Numbered from the stretch's first letter, positions 28,034 through 37,498 are shown. The stretch: DNA of 64,000 nt from Chloropicon primus (GCA_023205875.1 CP060755.1:1488001-1552000), one strand, 5' to 3'. Program-made: numbers and translations. The notes: generated by a model not told the origin, from the sequence alone.

Positions 28034-29800
28034 ATGATGGCCGGCGGAGGGGGAGGAGGGAGGGGGGGGGAGGGAGGGGGGAGGGGGGAGGACGAGGAAG
28101 CATCCTCGTCTTCCACCCCCGTGGCCTCGTCCTCCTCGAGCGGGAGCCACATGGGGAACACCTTGCCGGAGCTGTGGCAACAAGTGGTGTCGAAAAGTTC
28201 CCTGTTCTCGTCCCTCGCGCTGGGTGTGTCGAGGGAGGACGACGGGGGGAGGGGGAGGACGTACGAGGAGATGGGGGAGTTCGGCGAGGGATCGGGGGGT
28301 CGGGGGGATGGCGCTGGGGTCGAGGCGACGCCCGCGAAGGGGTCTGGCAGGGGGGACGCGGCGGGGGTCGGGGGGAGTTCGGGGGGCCAAGGGGGCCGGG
28401 GGGCCTCCTCGACGTCGAGGCCAAGCCGTCGCTCCCTGGCCGCGCCGGAGATCTTCGACAGCTGGTGGGAGATCGAGAGGGCCCTTCTGAATGTAACGTC
28501 CAAGCTCTTCGCCAGGCTGAACATCACTGCCTTCTCCGTGGAAGGAATCTCGGCGCTTGACCCCATCGCCCTCGCCATCGTGTGGCAGCGGCAGAACAGC
28601 CAGAGGGACGCGGTAAGGCTGGCGAGGGAGCAGAACATCGTCGAGGAGTCGGTGAAGCCGGACCTCCGCACCCTGAGGTGCCTCTTCCAAGCCTCCCGGT
28701 ACTCCTGCGCGGCGTACGGAACCTCCCTGCAGCACATCGTGACCATGTCGGACGTCATCGAGAACGGGTTCTTCGCCAAGTCCTTCAGGAACTTGGACTC
28801 GCTGGTGGAGGACTCCATCGCGCCGATCAGGACGGCCGAGAACGCGAACCCGAGCAACAACGACGAGGTGATAGAGTGCCTGATGCCACAGAGCGAGCTT
28901 CTGCACAGCAACTGGGACACGGGAATGTTTGCCCCTTCCTGCTACGTGGCCGTGGACCACGAGCACAAGTGGGTCGTTCTGGCGATCAGGGGGACCTTCC
29001 ACAGCAGCGACGCCCTCACGGACGCCTGCGCGGAGGAGGAGGAGTTTTTGGACGGGTACGCCCACGCCGGGATGTGCGCGGCAGCTTGGAACATGATCAA
29101 AGAGCAGCTGCCACGGCTCGCCTCGGCCCTGCACCGGCACCCAGGGTACGAGCTGGTGACGACGGGCCACAGCATGGGCGGAGGGGTGGCGGCCCTGTTC
29201 ACCATGCTGCTTCACAGCGACGACGCGGACGTGGAGAAGGCGGCGATCGCTGGGCTGTCCGAGGGCTTTGATCCCCAAGCGGGCAGAGACTTTGACACCG
29301 AAGCGGTCTTGAACACGGTGAGGACGTCAAAGTGCTACACCATAGCCTCTCCCAGCCTGGTGAACTTGAGCTTGTCCTTGCGGTGCGCCTCCTACGTCAC
29401 GTCCGTGATATGCGGGAAGGACATCGTTCCAAGGCTGTCGATAGACAACGTGAAAAACCTGGTGGACCAGCTGGTGGGTGCCGCCCCGCTGAACAGGACC
29501 ATCAACGCCTTCAAGAAGGTCGGGGAGATGATCGGAGGGAACTCGTCGCCCGCCGCTGAGAGCAGCAATGACTTCGAGCTCAGGAACCATTCCTCGAGCA
29601 GCTTCATGGTCCCCCCGGGGAGGGTGATCCACTTGAGGCACCTCAACTCCGAGTCGGGCCCTGGCGCAGAGGGAAGGCACCCCACCGCCTTCACGCAGAT
29701 CCACCTCTCGCCGAGGATGTTCCTGGACCACTTTCCTACCATCTACACCAGTGTCCTGCACAGGCTGTGCAAGACAGAGGGCGGGGGCGGCGAAGACTGA
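28034..29800 (+). CDS. Class 3 lipase (diacylglycerol-lipase-like)
   Basis: Single exon, 588 residues. The alpha/beta-hydrolase core runs from about residue 290 to 500: VLAIRGTFHSSDALTDACAE (oxyanion-loop region), GYAHAGMCAAAW, and the nucleophile elbow VTTGHSMGGGVAA with Ser near residue 379. ASPSLVNLSL and GKDIVPRLS mark the Asp region, and a His occurs in the GRVIHLRHL segment. The first 130 residues are Gly/Ser/Glu low complexity. The N-terminal part of about 150 residues before the core (SLFARLNITAF type) resembles sn-1 DAG lipase-like plant proteins, but no strong membrane helices are visible. It probably hydrolyses acylglycerols or galactolipids; the substrate is not readable. Confidence 0.87.
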   Translation: MMAGGGGGGRGGEGGGRGEDEEASSSSTPVASSSSSGSHMGNTLPELWQQVVSKSSLFSSLALGVSREDDGGRGRTYEEMGEFGEGSGGRGDGAGVEATPAKGSGRGDAAGVGGSSGGQGGRGASSTSRPSRRSLAAPEIFDSWWEIERALLNVTSKLFARLNITAFSVEGISALDPIALAIVWQRQNSQRDAVRLAREQNIVEESVKPDLRTLRCLFQASRYSCAAYGTSLQHIVTMSDVIENGFFAKSFRNLDSLVEDSIAPIRTAENANPSNNDEVIECLMPQSELLHSNWDTGMFAPSCYVAVDHEHKWVVLAIRGTFHSSDALTDACAEEEEFLDGYAHAGMCAAAWNMIKEQLPRLASALHRHPGYELVTTGHSMGGGVAALFTMLLHSDDADVEKAAIAGLSEGFDPQAGRDFDTEAVLNTVRTSKCYTIASPSLVNLSLSLRCASYVTSVICGKDIVPRLSIDNVKNLVDQLVGAAPLNRTINAFKKVGEMIGGNSSPAAESSNDFELRNHSSSSFMVPPGRVIHLRHLNSESGPGAEGRHPTAFTQIHLSPRMFLDHFPTIYTSVLHRLCKTEGGGGED

Positions 29801-29861
29801 GGCGACTGAGGACGGAAAAATAAGAAGACTTATCTTATTCGCGTGTGTATTTATACAATGT

Positions 29862-29866
29862 TTACA
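29862..29866 (-). terminator. TGTAA candidate polyadenylation signal of the WBP2-like gene
   Basis: TTACA on the plus strand (TGTAA on the coding strand) 26 nt past the WBP2-like stop codon. Confidence 0.4.
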
Positions 29867-29891
29867 AAACTCGCTTACTTTTCAAAGCAGC

Positions 29892-30536
29892 TCACGGCTT
29901 GAGGCCGGTTGGCTCGTACGGCTTCTCCTCGTCCCTCATGACCTGGTCCTGGCCGACTGGCTGCGTCACGTAAATGGTGGTCGGGTCGCTGGGGTCGACG
30001 TAAGCCGTGTTCACGATCTTGGTGACTTCGGAGACTTGGGGCAGGACGTTGTGCACCACCGCGGGGTACTGTGCTTGTTGTGCTGCCTCGGCAGCCCTCC
30101 TCTGCTCAATCCGAGTAACCTCGAGAAGCCTGAAGAAGAGGGGCAAGAGGGTGTTGCTCCCCCCGTTCTTGAGGTAGAACTTGGCGCCGTGGGGAGGCAT
30201 GGCGCCGTTTGGCCCGCCTCCCTCCCCCACAGAGAAGCAGTTCATCGAGAGGTTGTTGCAACCAAATATGGGCTGGTTGAACTTCTCTCCCGATACGTAC
30301 GCCAGCGGAAAGTCGAAGGACTGGAGTCCGCTTGAATCCGCCTTGGGTGCCACGAACACGCACCTCACATGCGACACGAAGAGGTACCCGTCCGCCTTCC
30401 ACTTTCCAGAACTCGTTCGAACGTTGTTCACCTCGATTTGCACACCATCCCTTCCCAAAACAAAGTGCTCTCCAGCAAAGGGTGCCGGGGTAAGCAACCC
30501 GTTCGCTCCCATTACTAACGGTGGATTCGCCGCCAT
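29892..30536 (-). CDS. WBP2-like GRAM-domain protein
   Basis: Single exon, 214 residues. The GRAM/PH-like domain occupies about residues 20-130, with GKWKADGYLFVSHVRCVFVA, LQSFDFPLAYVSGEKFNQPI and KFYLKNGGSNTLLPLFFRLL, the WBP2 hallmarks. The C-terminus carries YPAVVHNVLP and TTIYVTQP; these are not exact PPxY motifs, so WW-domain binding as in animal WBP2 is not supported. Plants have similar short GRAM proteins of unknown role. A CT run lies immediately before the start codon (30539-30558). Confidence 0.85.
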   Translation of the reverse strand: MAANPPLVMGANGLLTPAPFAGEHFVLGRDGVQIEVNNVRTSSGKWKADGYLFVSHVRCVFVAPKADSSGLQSFDFPLAYVSGEKFNQPIFGCNNLSMNCFSVGEGGGPNGAMPPHGAKFYLKNGGSNTLLPLFFRLLEVTRIEQRRAAEAAQQAQYPAVVHNVLPQVSEVTKIVNTAYVDPSDPTTIYVTQPVGQDQVMRDEEKPYEPTGLKP

Positions 30537-30682
30537 AGTCTCTCTCTCTCTCTCTCTCCCCCTCTCTTTGTGTTCTCTCGCAAACCAATCAAGCGCAACA
30601 CGTCACCACCCGGCCTTCCTCCCCCTATGCTCGATGCCCTCTCCGTCTCCGAGGGAGTGCTGAGAGCTGAGGGCGGGGGACG

Positions 30683-31437
30683 ATGGGGAGAGGGAGCGGC
30701 GTGAGCAGCCGGAGGAAGGGAACGAGGGCGGAGGTGGACGAGAACCAGAGGCAGCAATTCGTGAATTCGAGGTTGCAGGCTTTGGAGGAGGATGGGCACG
30801 CGCTGGAGCTGGACAACTCGGATGAAGAGTTCCAGATTGAGGACGTCTTGGACGAGGTGAGTCTACGGAACGACAGGGGGTGCTCGTGTGTGTGGGGGGT
30901 GCTCGTGGCAGAGGGAGGGGGCCTTGACGACCTCGAGGAGCTCGTCGTGCGCGTGCACTGCTGACGTTCGTCTTCTGATCTTCTCTCGCACCTGTCTGTT
31001 TGTCTCCGTGTCTGCCTGCAACCCTCTGTGGGCTCTTGCGTCTCCTTTGGGGGAATACTGTTCAGGTGGAGGACGAGGAGGTGGATGTTGGGGTGACGGC
31101 TGCACTGAAGAAGTCGAAGAAGAAGCCGAAGAAGAAGGGCGGGCGGAAGGTCATACCGGGCAAGAGGAAGACGAGGGGAATGGAGAGGAAGGGTCCGAAA
31201 CCATTCATGCAGCTGCTCGAGGAGGCGGAGCTTGATCGCCTCCCGGAGCACGTGCCAACATATTTCAACACCGCGGCCAGGCCTAGCAGATACCCAGCGA
31301 GAAAGCTTTGCGACATCTCCGGGTTCTTCGCCAAGTACAAGGACCCGGCTTCCAAGATGCGGTATGCGGGCCAAAGGGAGTACAACGTCATACAAAGCAT
31401 GCCAACGGCTGCCCTCCACGCTCACCTCAGGAGCTGA
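30683..31437 (+). CDS. YL1-C domain protein, INO80C/IES6-like with SWC6-like N-terminal part
   Basis: Two exons, 30683-30856 and 31066-31437, encode 181 residues. The C-terminus (about 130-175) is a YL1-C domain: RKLCDISGFFAKYKDPASK, then MRYAGQREYNVIQSMP, as in INO80C/IES6, a subunit of the INO80 remodeller. The preceding part, with FVNSRLQALEEDGH and LLEEAELDRLPEHVPTYF, instead recalls SWC6/ZNHIT1 of the SWR1 complex, whose HIT-type zinc-finger cysteines are missing here. A basic K/R stretch (about 68-95) separates the two. IES6 is the better call; the resemblance to SWC6 is reported as an observation. The INO80 ATPase is encoded 6 kb downstream. Confidence 0.65.
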
Positions 31438-31620
31438 ATCGAGCGGATTCCACTGCAGATTGTACTTTAATACTACCATACTACCATTGTACACGTTCCT
31501 CTCCACCTCCCCCACCTCCCCCACCTCCCCTTGGCCCGCGCGGTCAAAAAAATTTTCAGCTGTCATTCCCATCGAGCCAAACAGCTGACAGACGCGTCCC
31601 GTGTTTGTCTGTTTGTTTCC

Positions 31621-32106
31621 ATGTTCTTCGTCACGAGTCGTCGAAGACTAGCGTGTGCAGCGGTCGCTGTCATAGCAATCTGCTCCTGCCTCGCCTCAGC
31701 GAACGCGTACCCCTCGAGCTTCTTTTGTACTCTGGGGAACGAGAGAATGAAGCTCGACGTGGACGACTACGACCTTCCCGTAAGTGAATGATCTCTCTCT
31801 CTCTCTCTCGACCGGGTACACGCTCTCGCTTGTGTTGTTGTTGACCGTCGAGGATGCACGCAGGAAGCGGCTTCGTACATCGTGGGCGTCAAGGACGTGG
31901 GGGACAAGCCCGGGCTGCTAGGCGAACTCGAGGAAACCTTCGACGGTTGGAAACCGCGATACGAGTACGCGACCATGAGCATGTTTTCTGGTTCCCTTAG
32001 CCCGCAGCAAGTCTCTTGGCTCCTCGGCGACGACAGGGTTGCTTATGTGGAGTGCGACGGCTTCGTCAAAATGGCTCGAAGGAAGAAGAGCGACAAGGAG
32101 CTTTGA
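31621..32106 (+). CDS. Secreted stand-alone inhibitor I9 (subtilisin-propeptide-like) protein
   Basis: Two exons, 31621-31779 and 31864-32106, encode 133 residues. A signal peptide (hydrophobic VAVIAICSCLASANA, cleavage near ANA-YP) leads to a short linker and one I9 domain: ASYIVGVKDV, MSMFSGSLSPQQVSWLLGDD and VAYVECDGFVKMARR. That is the alpha/beta fold of subtilase propeptides, with the usual G(F/S)xxxLxxxQVxxL and V-x-(Y/F)-V-E-x-D blocks. No peptidase S8 domain follows; the gene ends 15 residues later. Independent I9 proteins inhibit subtilisin-like proteases in fungi and plants. An intron of 84 nt joins the exons in phase 0. Confidence 0.72.
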
Positions 32107-32200
32107 CAGCTTTGCTTTTTTTGTGTGTGGAGAAGGGGTGGGGGCAGGTTCCAGAGAGATGATGATGATATATACTGTACAACAATTGCAACCTTTTAAC

Positions 32201-33922
32201 TTAATCTGCGCTTGAAACGGCCTCCTTGAGAATATCCGTTGCGCTCTTGCCCTTCTTCTTATTTTTGTTGTGCTTTGCTTTCTTGATGGCCCTTCCCCTC
32301 AAGTTCTTCTTCCTCAGGAGGTTGGAGGGCTCCTTCAAGTACTTTGGGATGTGCTTCAGGTGAGAAGGCACCGAGGCGGACAGCGTGGCGTCGTGCTTGA
32401 GGACGATCTCATCGTCTGGGTTGGCCTTGAAGTGCGACTTCAGCTTGGAGGAGTTGAGGATCTCCATCCTGAGCTCTTTCGCCCTGGCCTCCTGGACCGC
32501 TGCACGCGAGACGGCTCGGTAAACGTCTTGGCCCCTGTACCTCAGGGAATCCACGAGCGAGGGGGTCAGCGCCTCGAAATTCTGCAGAACTGCTTCCTCG
32601 TCGGAGACTAGCTGGACTTCCTCCCCGGTCCCCCCCCTTAGAACGCTGTTGAGCTTAGCCAAAAAGTCCGTGTCACCCTCCGTAACCAGAGAGATACAAA
32701 CCCCTTTGTTGCCAGCCCTTCCCGTTCGCCCAACCCTGTGGATGTACCCCTCCACCGTCTTGGACATGTCAAAGTTCACAACTGTCCTCACTCCCTGAAA
32801 GTCTATCCCGCGGACAACCCCGAAGTCGGCATCGATCTTGGTCCTCCCCTGTCGCTTGCCTTTTGCTCCCGACTTGTCCACCTCCTCGCTCGCTCCGTCA
32901 AAGGACGGCAGCGTGTTCCCCTTGTCGATATCCGTTGCGATCAAGAAGTCAAAGTTGCCCTTGTTGAAGTGCTTGATGATGTTATGGCGGGAGTTCAGAG
33001 GAAGCTCTGCGTTCAGCACCGCCGACTTGATGCCGAAATGCTCTAGGAACAACCGAACCCTGTACCCCGTGTCGATCGTGTTGACGAAGATAAGCACCTT
33101 TTTCTGCACCAATCCCAGCTTGAGAAGGCAAGTCAGGCTCAAGAGCTTGTCCGCCCTCGTGCAAACGGACTTGTAGTGGTCAATCGAATCGGGCAGAGAC
33201 GAGTTGCCGGCGCCCTTGCCTTGGGCTTGGGTGCCGCTTGCCACCTGGATTACCAACGGGTTCGTGCACACGAGCTTGTTGAGCTTCTCCATGTCGTCCG
33301 TCATGGTCGCGCAAAACATGGAGCACTGGCAGGACTGCGGGATGTGAACCGAGAAGAACTCGACGTCTTTCTCGTACCCGTAGGAGAGCAGCAAGTCAGC
33401 CTCGTCCAGGACGAGGAAACGCAACCTGGAGAACAGGTCCTCTCCCGAAATGGCCTTGTGCTTCAGGATCAGTCGAATCTGGCCGGGCGTCGACACGATG
33501 ATGTCCCCAACCGTCGCTATCCGGGCGTCGCTCATGTTCTCAGGGCTGACGGACGTGATGGACGTCACCTCGAGGTTCTGGGCCCCGCAAAACGAGAGGA
33601 AGGTTTCCGTCTCCTCCCTCACTTGCTCCGAGAGCTCCCTGGTGGGCACCATAATCAGGGCCAGCCAGCCCTCTCCGCCCTTGGCATTCTTGGAAAGGAG
33701 GCCGTCTATCATGGGCATGACGTAAGACGCCGTCTTCCCACTTCCCGTAGGCGCCTGCACCACGACGTCCTTCCCCTTGAGCACATGTGGTATGGACTCC
33801 GCTTGAACACTCGTCGGTCTCTTCCAGCCCTTCTTCTCCCCGGCCTTGACAAGCCTCGGGTCCAGCCCCAGGTCCACGAACGCCCCTCCCCCGCTCCCTT
33901 GCCCCTCGCCCCCTTCCTTCAT
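32201..33922 (-). CDS. DDX56: DEAD-box RNA helicase DDX56/Dbp9
   Basis: Single exon, 573 residues. Dbp9/DDX56 acts in nucleolar 60S ribosome assembly. Motifs in order: Q motif GWKRPTSVQAESIP, I APTGSGKT, Ia PTREL, Ib TPGQI, II DEAD, III as CAT rather than SAT (SMFCATMTDD), IV FVNT, V within FDFLIATDI, VI YIHRVGRTGRAG. Between motifs V and VI there is the long DDX56-specific insert and FGVVRGIDFQGVRTVVNFD. The lysine-rich tail (LRGRAIKKAKHNKNKKKGK) is typical of nucleolar helicases. The start ATG at 33922 (MKEGGEGQGS) is 126 bp from the divergent TrmA-like start. Confidence 0.93.
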   Translation of the reverse strand: MKEGGEGQGSGGGAFVDLGLDPRLVKAGEKKGWKRPTSVQAESIPHVLKGKDVVVQAPTGSGKTASYVMPMIDGLLSKNAKGGEGWLALIMVPTRELSEQVREETETFLSFCGAQNLEVTSITSVSPENMSDARIATVGDIIVSTPGQIRLILKHKAISGEDLFSRLRFLVLDEADLLLSYGYEKDVEFFSVHIPQSCQCSMFCATMTDDMEKLNKLVCTNPLVIQVASGTQAQGKGAGNSSLPDSIDHYKSVCTRADKLLSLTCLLKLGLVQKKVLIFVNTIDTGYRVRLFLEHFGIKSAVLNAELPLNSRHNIIKHFNKGNFDFLIATDIDKGNTLPSFDGASEEVDKSGAKGKRQGRTKIDADFGVVRGIDFQGVRTVVNFDMSKTVEGYIHRVGRTGRAGNKGVCISLVTEGDTDFLAKLNSVLRGGTGEEVQLVSDEEAVLQNFEALTPSLVDSLRYRGQDVYRAVSRAAVQEARAKELRMEILNSSKLKSHFKANPDDEIVLKHDATLSASVPSHLKHIPKYLKEPSNLLRKKNLRGRAIKKAKHNKNKKKGKSATDILKEAVSSAD

Positions 33923-34048
33923 CGCGCACCTCGCCTCTCTCTTCCTCCGCTCGGCGGCGGGGAGTTCCAAAGTCTGGAGGCTGGCTCCCCACCCCCTGAG
34001 TGAGCCAGAGAGAGAGAGAGGGGAGAGGGGTGGAGGGTTCCGCTTGCT

Positions 34049-35577
34049 ATGATCATCCGGAAGGCTCTGCTGTTGAACAAGAGTCTAGGGTCAGGGAAGA
34101 AGACGGTTGTGCCGTCGTCGTTTGTTCACGGGACTCGGCTTGCGCGACGTGGGACGTGGTGGGCCGGCCCACTGGGGATAAAAGCGAGCGAGCGAGGGAG
34201 AGGACTACTTGGGGGGAAACAAGAGGGACTCAAGTGCTCCGGAGGGAGGAAGGCGACCATGGCGACGGCACCATCGACGGAACCGGCGCCCATTATCCAT
34301 GTCGACACCAAGACGTACGACAGCCAACTGGCCGCCAAGGTAAGCGGGGAGCAAGCAAGCGAAAACAGCAAAGGCAATATGGAAGTGAGCTTGGTGGAGT
34401 GAATAATTAACTTTGGGTGCGGCTGCTTGTGTTTGTTTGTGGCGCCACCGTGGTGCAGGTGGAGAGGGTGAAGACGCAGTTTCGGGAATACTACTCGGGC
34501 GAGCTCGACGTGTTCCGATCAAAGAAGAAGCACTACCGGATGAGGGCGGAGTTCCGGATATGGCACGACTACAAGGAGGAGGAAACTTACTTCGTGATGT
34601 TCCAGGGAGGAAGCCGCGGTTCGAAGTACAGGGTGGACGACTTCGATGTTGGCTCGGAGCTGCTGAACGGTCTGATGCAGAAGGTGATAGAAGGTGTGAG
34701 GGGGAGCGAAGTTCTATCGAAGAAGATCTTCCAGGCCAACTTCCACACCACGCTTTCCGGGCAAGCTATGGTCTCTTTGCTTTACCACAGAAAACTGGAC
34801 GACGAGTGGAAGGCCGAGGCGGAGAAGCTGAAGGAGTCCCTGGGGACGACGGAGGGCCTCGAGAAGGGCCACGTTCCGTCGGTGATCGGTCGAAGCAGGA
34901 AGCAGAAAGTTGTGCTCGGCACCGACTATGTTGTCGAAACCTTGCCGGTGAATGGCAAGCACCTCAAGTACCAGCAGCTGGAAGGGGGGTTCTCCCAGCC
35001 GAATGGAGGCATGTGCATTCACATGCTCGAGTGGGCGATCAAACACACAAGCAACGAGGAGAGCAAATCCCACGACTTGCTCGAGTTGTACTGCGGGAAC
35101 GGCAACTTCTCCATTGCCATGGCGGATAATTTTAAGATGTGTGTGGGAACGGAGGTTTCCAAGACGTCGGTAGCGGCCGCAAAGTACAACATCGAGGAAA
35201 ATGGGACTGGCAACGTGTTCATCGCGAGGTGCAGCAGCGAAGACTTCTCCAGCGCTTGGCTCAGCAACAAGAAGTCCTTCAAGAGGTTCGAGCAACAGGG
35301 TCTCGATCTTGCGGAGTGCGACTTCAAAACCGTTTTGGTCGATCCGCCGAGGGCTGGCCTGGACGCGGACACCGTGAAGCTTGTGGGCAAGTTCGACACC
35401 ATCGTTTACATCTCTTGCAACCCTGACACCCTGCATAACAACGTCAGGGACCTCTCCGAAACGCACACTTGCACTCAGTTTGCGCTCTTCGACCAGTTCC
35501 CGTACTCTCACCACGTGGAGTGCGGGGTCATACTCAAGAAGAGGGAGGGGGCGCCTTGCTCGAACGGTGGCTCATGA
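34049..35577 (+). CDS. TRMA: tRNA (uracil-5-)-methyltransferase, TrmA type
   Basis: Two exons, 34049-34339 and 34459-35577, encode 469 residues. TrmA makes 5-methyluridine (T54) in the T-loop of tRNA. The catalytic half shows the SAM site LLELYCGNGNFSIAMAD, VLVDPPRAGLD, and the nucleophile and base ISCNPDTL with the final HVECGVILKK. The N-terminal 69 residues before MATAPSTEP are Arg/Lys/Ser-rich and may be an organelle targeting peptide. A TATA-like GATAAAAG at 34177-34184 lies inside that extension, so a shorter form from the ATG at 34259 is possible. The protein is bacterial-TrmA-like rather than TRMT2A-like. A 119-nt intron sits near the 5' end. Confidence 0.9.
34177..34184 (+). promoter_or_regulatory. 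TATA-like element within the TrmA 5' coding extension
   Basis: GATAAAAG lies 75 bp before the internal ATG at 34259 and downstream of the first ATG. It could drive a transcript for a shorter, untargeted form. Confidence 0.3.
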
Positions 35578-35702
35578 ATGGTAACATGAATTCATTTAAT
35601 GATGCAGCAAACTCTTCTCACTAAAACGTGGACTCGCCGTTACCTTCGGAGGGCAGCTCACCGACACCGACTCTCTCCTCTCTCTTCTTTGGCAATTTCT
35701 CA

Positions 35703-35709
35703 TATAAAG
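35703..35709 (+). promoter_or_regulatory. TATA-like element upstream of TEDC1
   Basis: TATAAAG lies 39-45 bp before the TEDC1 ATG at 35748, in the 170-bp gap after TrmA. A motif-only call. Confidence 0.4.
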
Positions 35710-35747
35710 CCAAGGTGCGACAGATCGCGCCAGGCGAGGGCGAAAGG

Positions 35748-37244
35748 ATGGCGACGGAGACCCGGGACGGGCGGAAGGAGAAGGGGAAGGGGAAGGGGAG
35801 GAAGAAGACCGACCTGAGGGCGTGCTTGACGTTCGTGTCCAGGTCGCTCAGTTCAGTGGGAGTGGGAAGCTTGTCGCCCGAGGACGTCCGACAGGCGAAG
35901 TTCGACGAGGAAGGGCCTCGGATACAGCTGTGGAAGGCCTTGCACGACCTCGTCGTGCTCTCCCAGAACGACTTTTGCGTGGACGTAGCGAGAGCCCTGA
36001 AGCGCCAAGCCAGGGGCCAAGCCCAGGCGGTCATCGAGTATGCGGCGGTTCAGCTGGACTTGCTGGGTTGCCCGTACGTGTCGATGTTCGACCACCCCTC
36101 TCACGTCGGCAGCAGGCGACTCCTGCTGGCGCTGACTTGGCTTGTGGCGAAGACAAACGTCATGGACGTCGTCATGGAGCGCGCTGTCCGCAACTTGGAG
36201 AAGGGAAGCCTCGTCGCCCACTGCCCCACCCTTAGCCCCCAAGACACGCTTTTCTGCCACCACACGGTGGAGAGGAGCGAGGGAGCCTTCGCGGAGGCAA
36301 GGAGGCAGGTCGAGGCCGCCAAGTCCCAGAGAAGCGACCATGACGGTCCCTGGAGCTCGGTGGACTTGAGGTCGAACCAGGCCCTTCTTCTGGCGGGGAA
36401 GGTGAGGGCTCAGACCAACCGCTTCCTTGCTTCCCAGACCGGGTACATGAGGAAAATCAATCGGCTCGTAAGGGCTCAGAGGGTTGGAACGGGCGGGGAG
36501 GAGCCCTCGGAGGACAGCGGAGCCCAACCAAAGCCCCAGGAGATGGCGGGCCGGCTGTCCTGCTTCGAGATCTTCCTTGCTGCGAGCAAGAAACGGGTAG
36601 AGATGTACACCAACCACTTGGAGGATGCCGTGAAGACTGTGACGTTCCTGCGAGAGTTTTCGTTCCATATTCACGACTTTTTGAGCTGGATCTCGACCGT
36701 AAAGGATTTGCACGCTAGCGCCAAGGGGGATCCGGACAACGGAGGCGGCGGTTTCGGCGGAGGGGGCGAGGCCAAGCGCTGCCTCGAGCTCAGCGCCACC
36801 GCAAAGGAGGAGGGCAAAGCATTCCTGGAGCTGGAACGGAGAGTGGAGGACATGATTCTGACCAGGGTGAAGACCTACCAGGCAAGCGACATGATCATCA
36901 ACCAGCTGGACGAGCTGCTCGGCTTCAACCCCGGCGGGGCCAGGGGAGCCTCGGGTCAATCGGGATACTCTCTTCCGGTGCTCAACTTCCTCGTTCACCT
37001 CGACCGCAGCGTGGCGACGGAGAAGGGCAGGCTGGCCGAGGAGGAGCTTTTCCATTCCCAGGAGCAGCGCAGGGAGAGACAGAGGGCGAGGGAACTCGAG
37101 GAGGAAGACCGCCTGGCCGCGTACAAAGACTCCCTGCTGGACCTGTCCCGCCTCCAGGCTCGGAAAAGGGCCCAGAACTCCCTCCACAGCGTCTTGCGCT
37201 TCATGGAGACCCTCGACATTACATCTCGGGAAAAAAAGCAATAA
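35748..37244 (+). CDS. TEDC1: Tubulin epsilon and delta complex protein 1
   Basis: Single exon, 498 residues. TEDC1 binds delta- and epsilon-tubulin with TEDC2 and is needed to keep centriolar triplet microtubules. The match to animal TEDC1 is distributed: SPEDVRQAKFDEEGPRIQLW near the N-terminus, then GSRRLLLALTWLVA (about residue 120) and VDLRSNQALLLAGKVRAQTN (about 205). The central region has an acidic/Gly linker and the C-terminal third is charged coiled coil. The start ATG at 35748 follows an in-frame region lacking ATG; the GTG at 35628 was rejected. Its presence implies that the organism builds, or recently built, triplet centrioles or basal bodies. Confidence 0.8.
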   Translation: MATETRDGRKEKGKGKGRKKTDLRACLTFVSRSLSSVGVGSLSPEDVRQAKFDEEGPRIQLWKALHDLVVLSQNDFCVDVARALKRQARGQAQAVIEYAAVQLDLLGCPYVSMFDHPSHVGSRRLLLALTWLVAKTNVMDVVMERAVRNLEKGSLVAHCPTLSPQDTLFCHHTVERSEGAFAEARRQVEAAKSQRSDHDGPWSSVDLRSNQALLLAGKVRAQTNRFLASQTGYMRKINRLVRAQRVGTGGEEPSEDSGAQPKPQEMAGRLSCFEIFLAASKKRVEMYTNHLEDAVKTVTFLREFSFHIHDFLSWISTVKDLHASAKGDPDNGGGGFGGGGEAKRCLELSATAKEEGKAFLELERRVEDMILTRVKTYQASDMIINQLDELLGFNPGGARGASGQSGYSLPVLNFLVHLDRSVATEKGRLAEEELFHSQEQRRERQRARELEEEDRLAAYKDSLLDLSRLQARKRAQNSLHSVLRFMETLDITSREKKQ

Positions 37245-37471
37245 TTTGCGACCAGCAAGACTGTAAGCGACCACACGCAACCACGCAACCCCTGTCATCA
37301 CCCTTCCGCCTTCCCCCCCCTCATCACCCGTTGCCCCTTGAACCTCCACCATGGATGGGATCCAGACCGGGGCACCCAATTCGGGAGCTCACCCCCTCCG
37401 AAATGGGGTGGGGACCCTAGGGCCTCATCCGAAAACCCTCGCTCGAGGGAGGGGAGGGAGAGAGTAAGAGT

Positions 37472-37498
37472 ATGGATCGGGGCGGCTCCTCGCTGTGA
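37472..37498 (+). other. Upstream ORF whose stop overlaps the INO80 start codon
   Basis: ATG at 37472 opens an 8-codon frame ending in TGA (37496-37498). The last base of this stop is the A of the INO80 ATG (37498-37500), giving TGATG. It would force leaky scanning or termination-coupled re-initiation. Confidence 0.55.

Noticed and set aside
27314-29278. Very long minus-strand open frame across the P-domain-like gene and the lipase
   Set aside because: It runs antisense to the lipase and in another frame through the P-domain gene, has Arg/Pro/Gly-rich shadow composition and no family match. GC-rich DNA keeps such frames open by chance.
35853-37379. 508-codon minus-strand frame
   Set aside because: Exact antisense of TEDC1, which has a specific family match; the antisense product is low-complexity.
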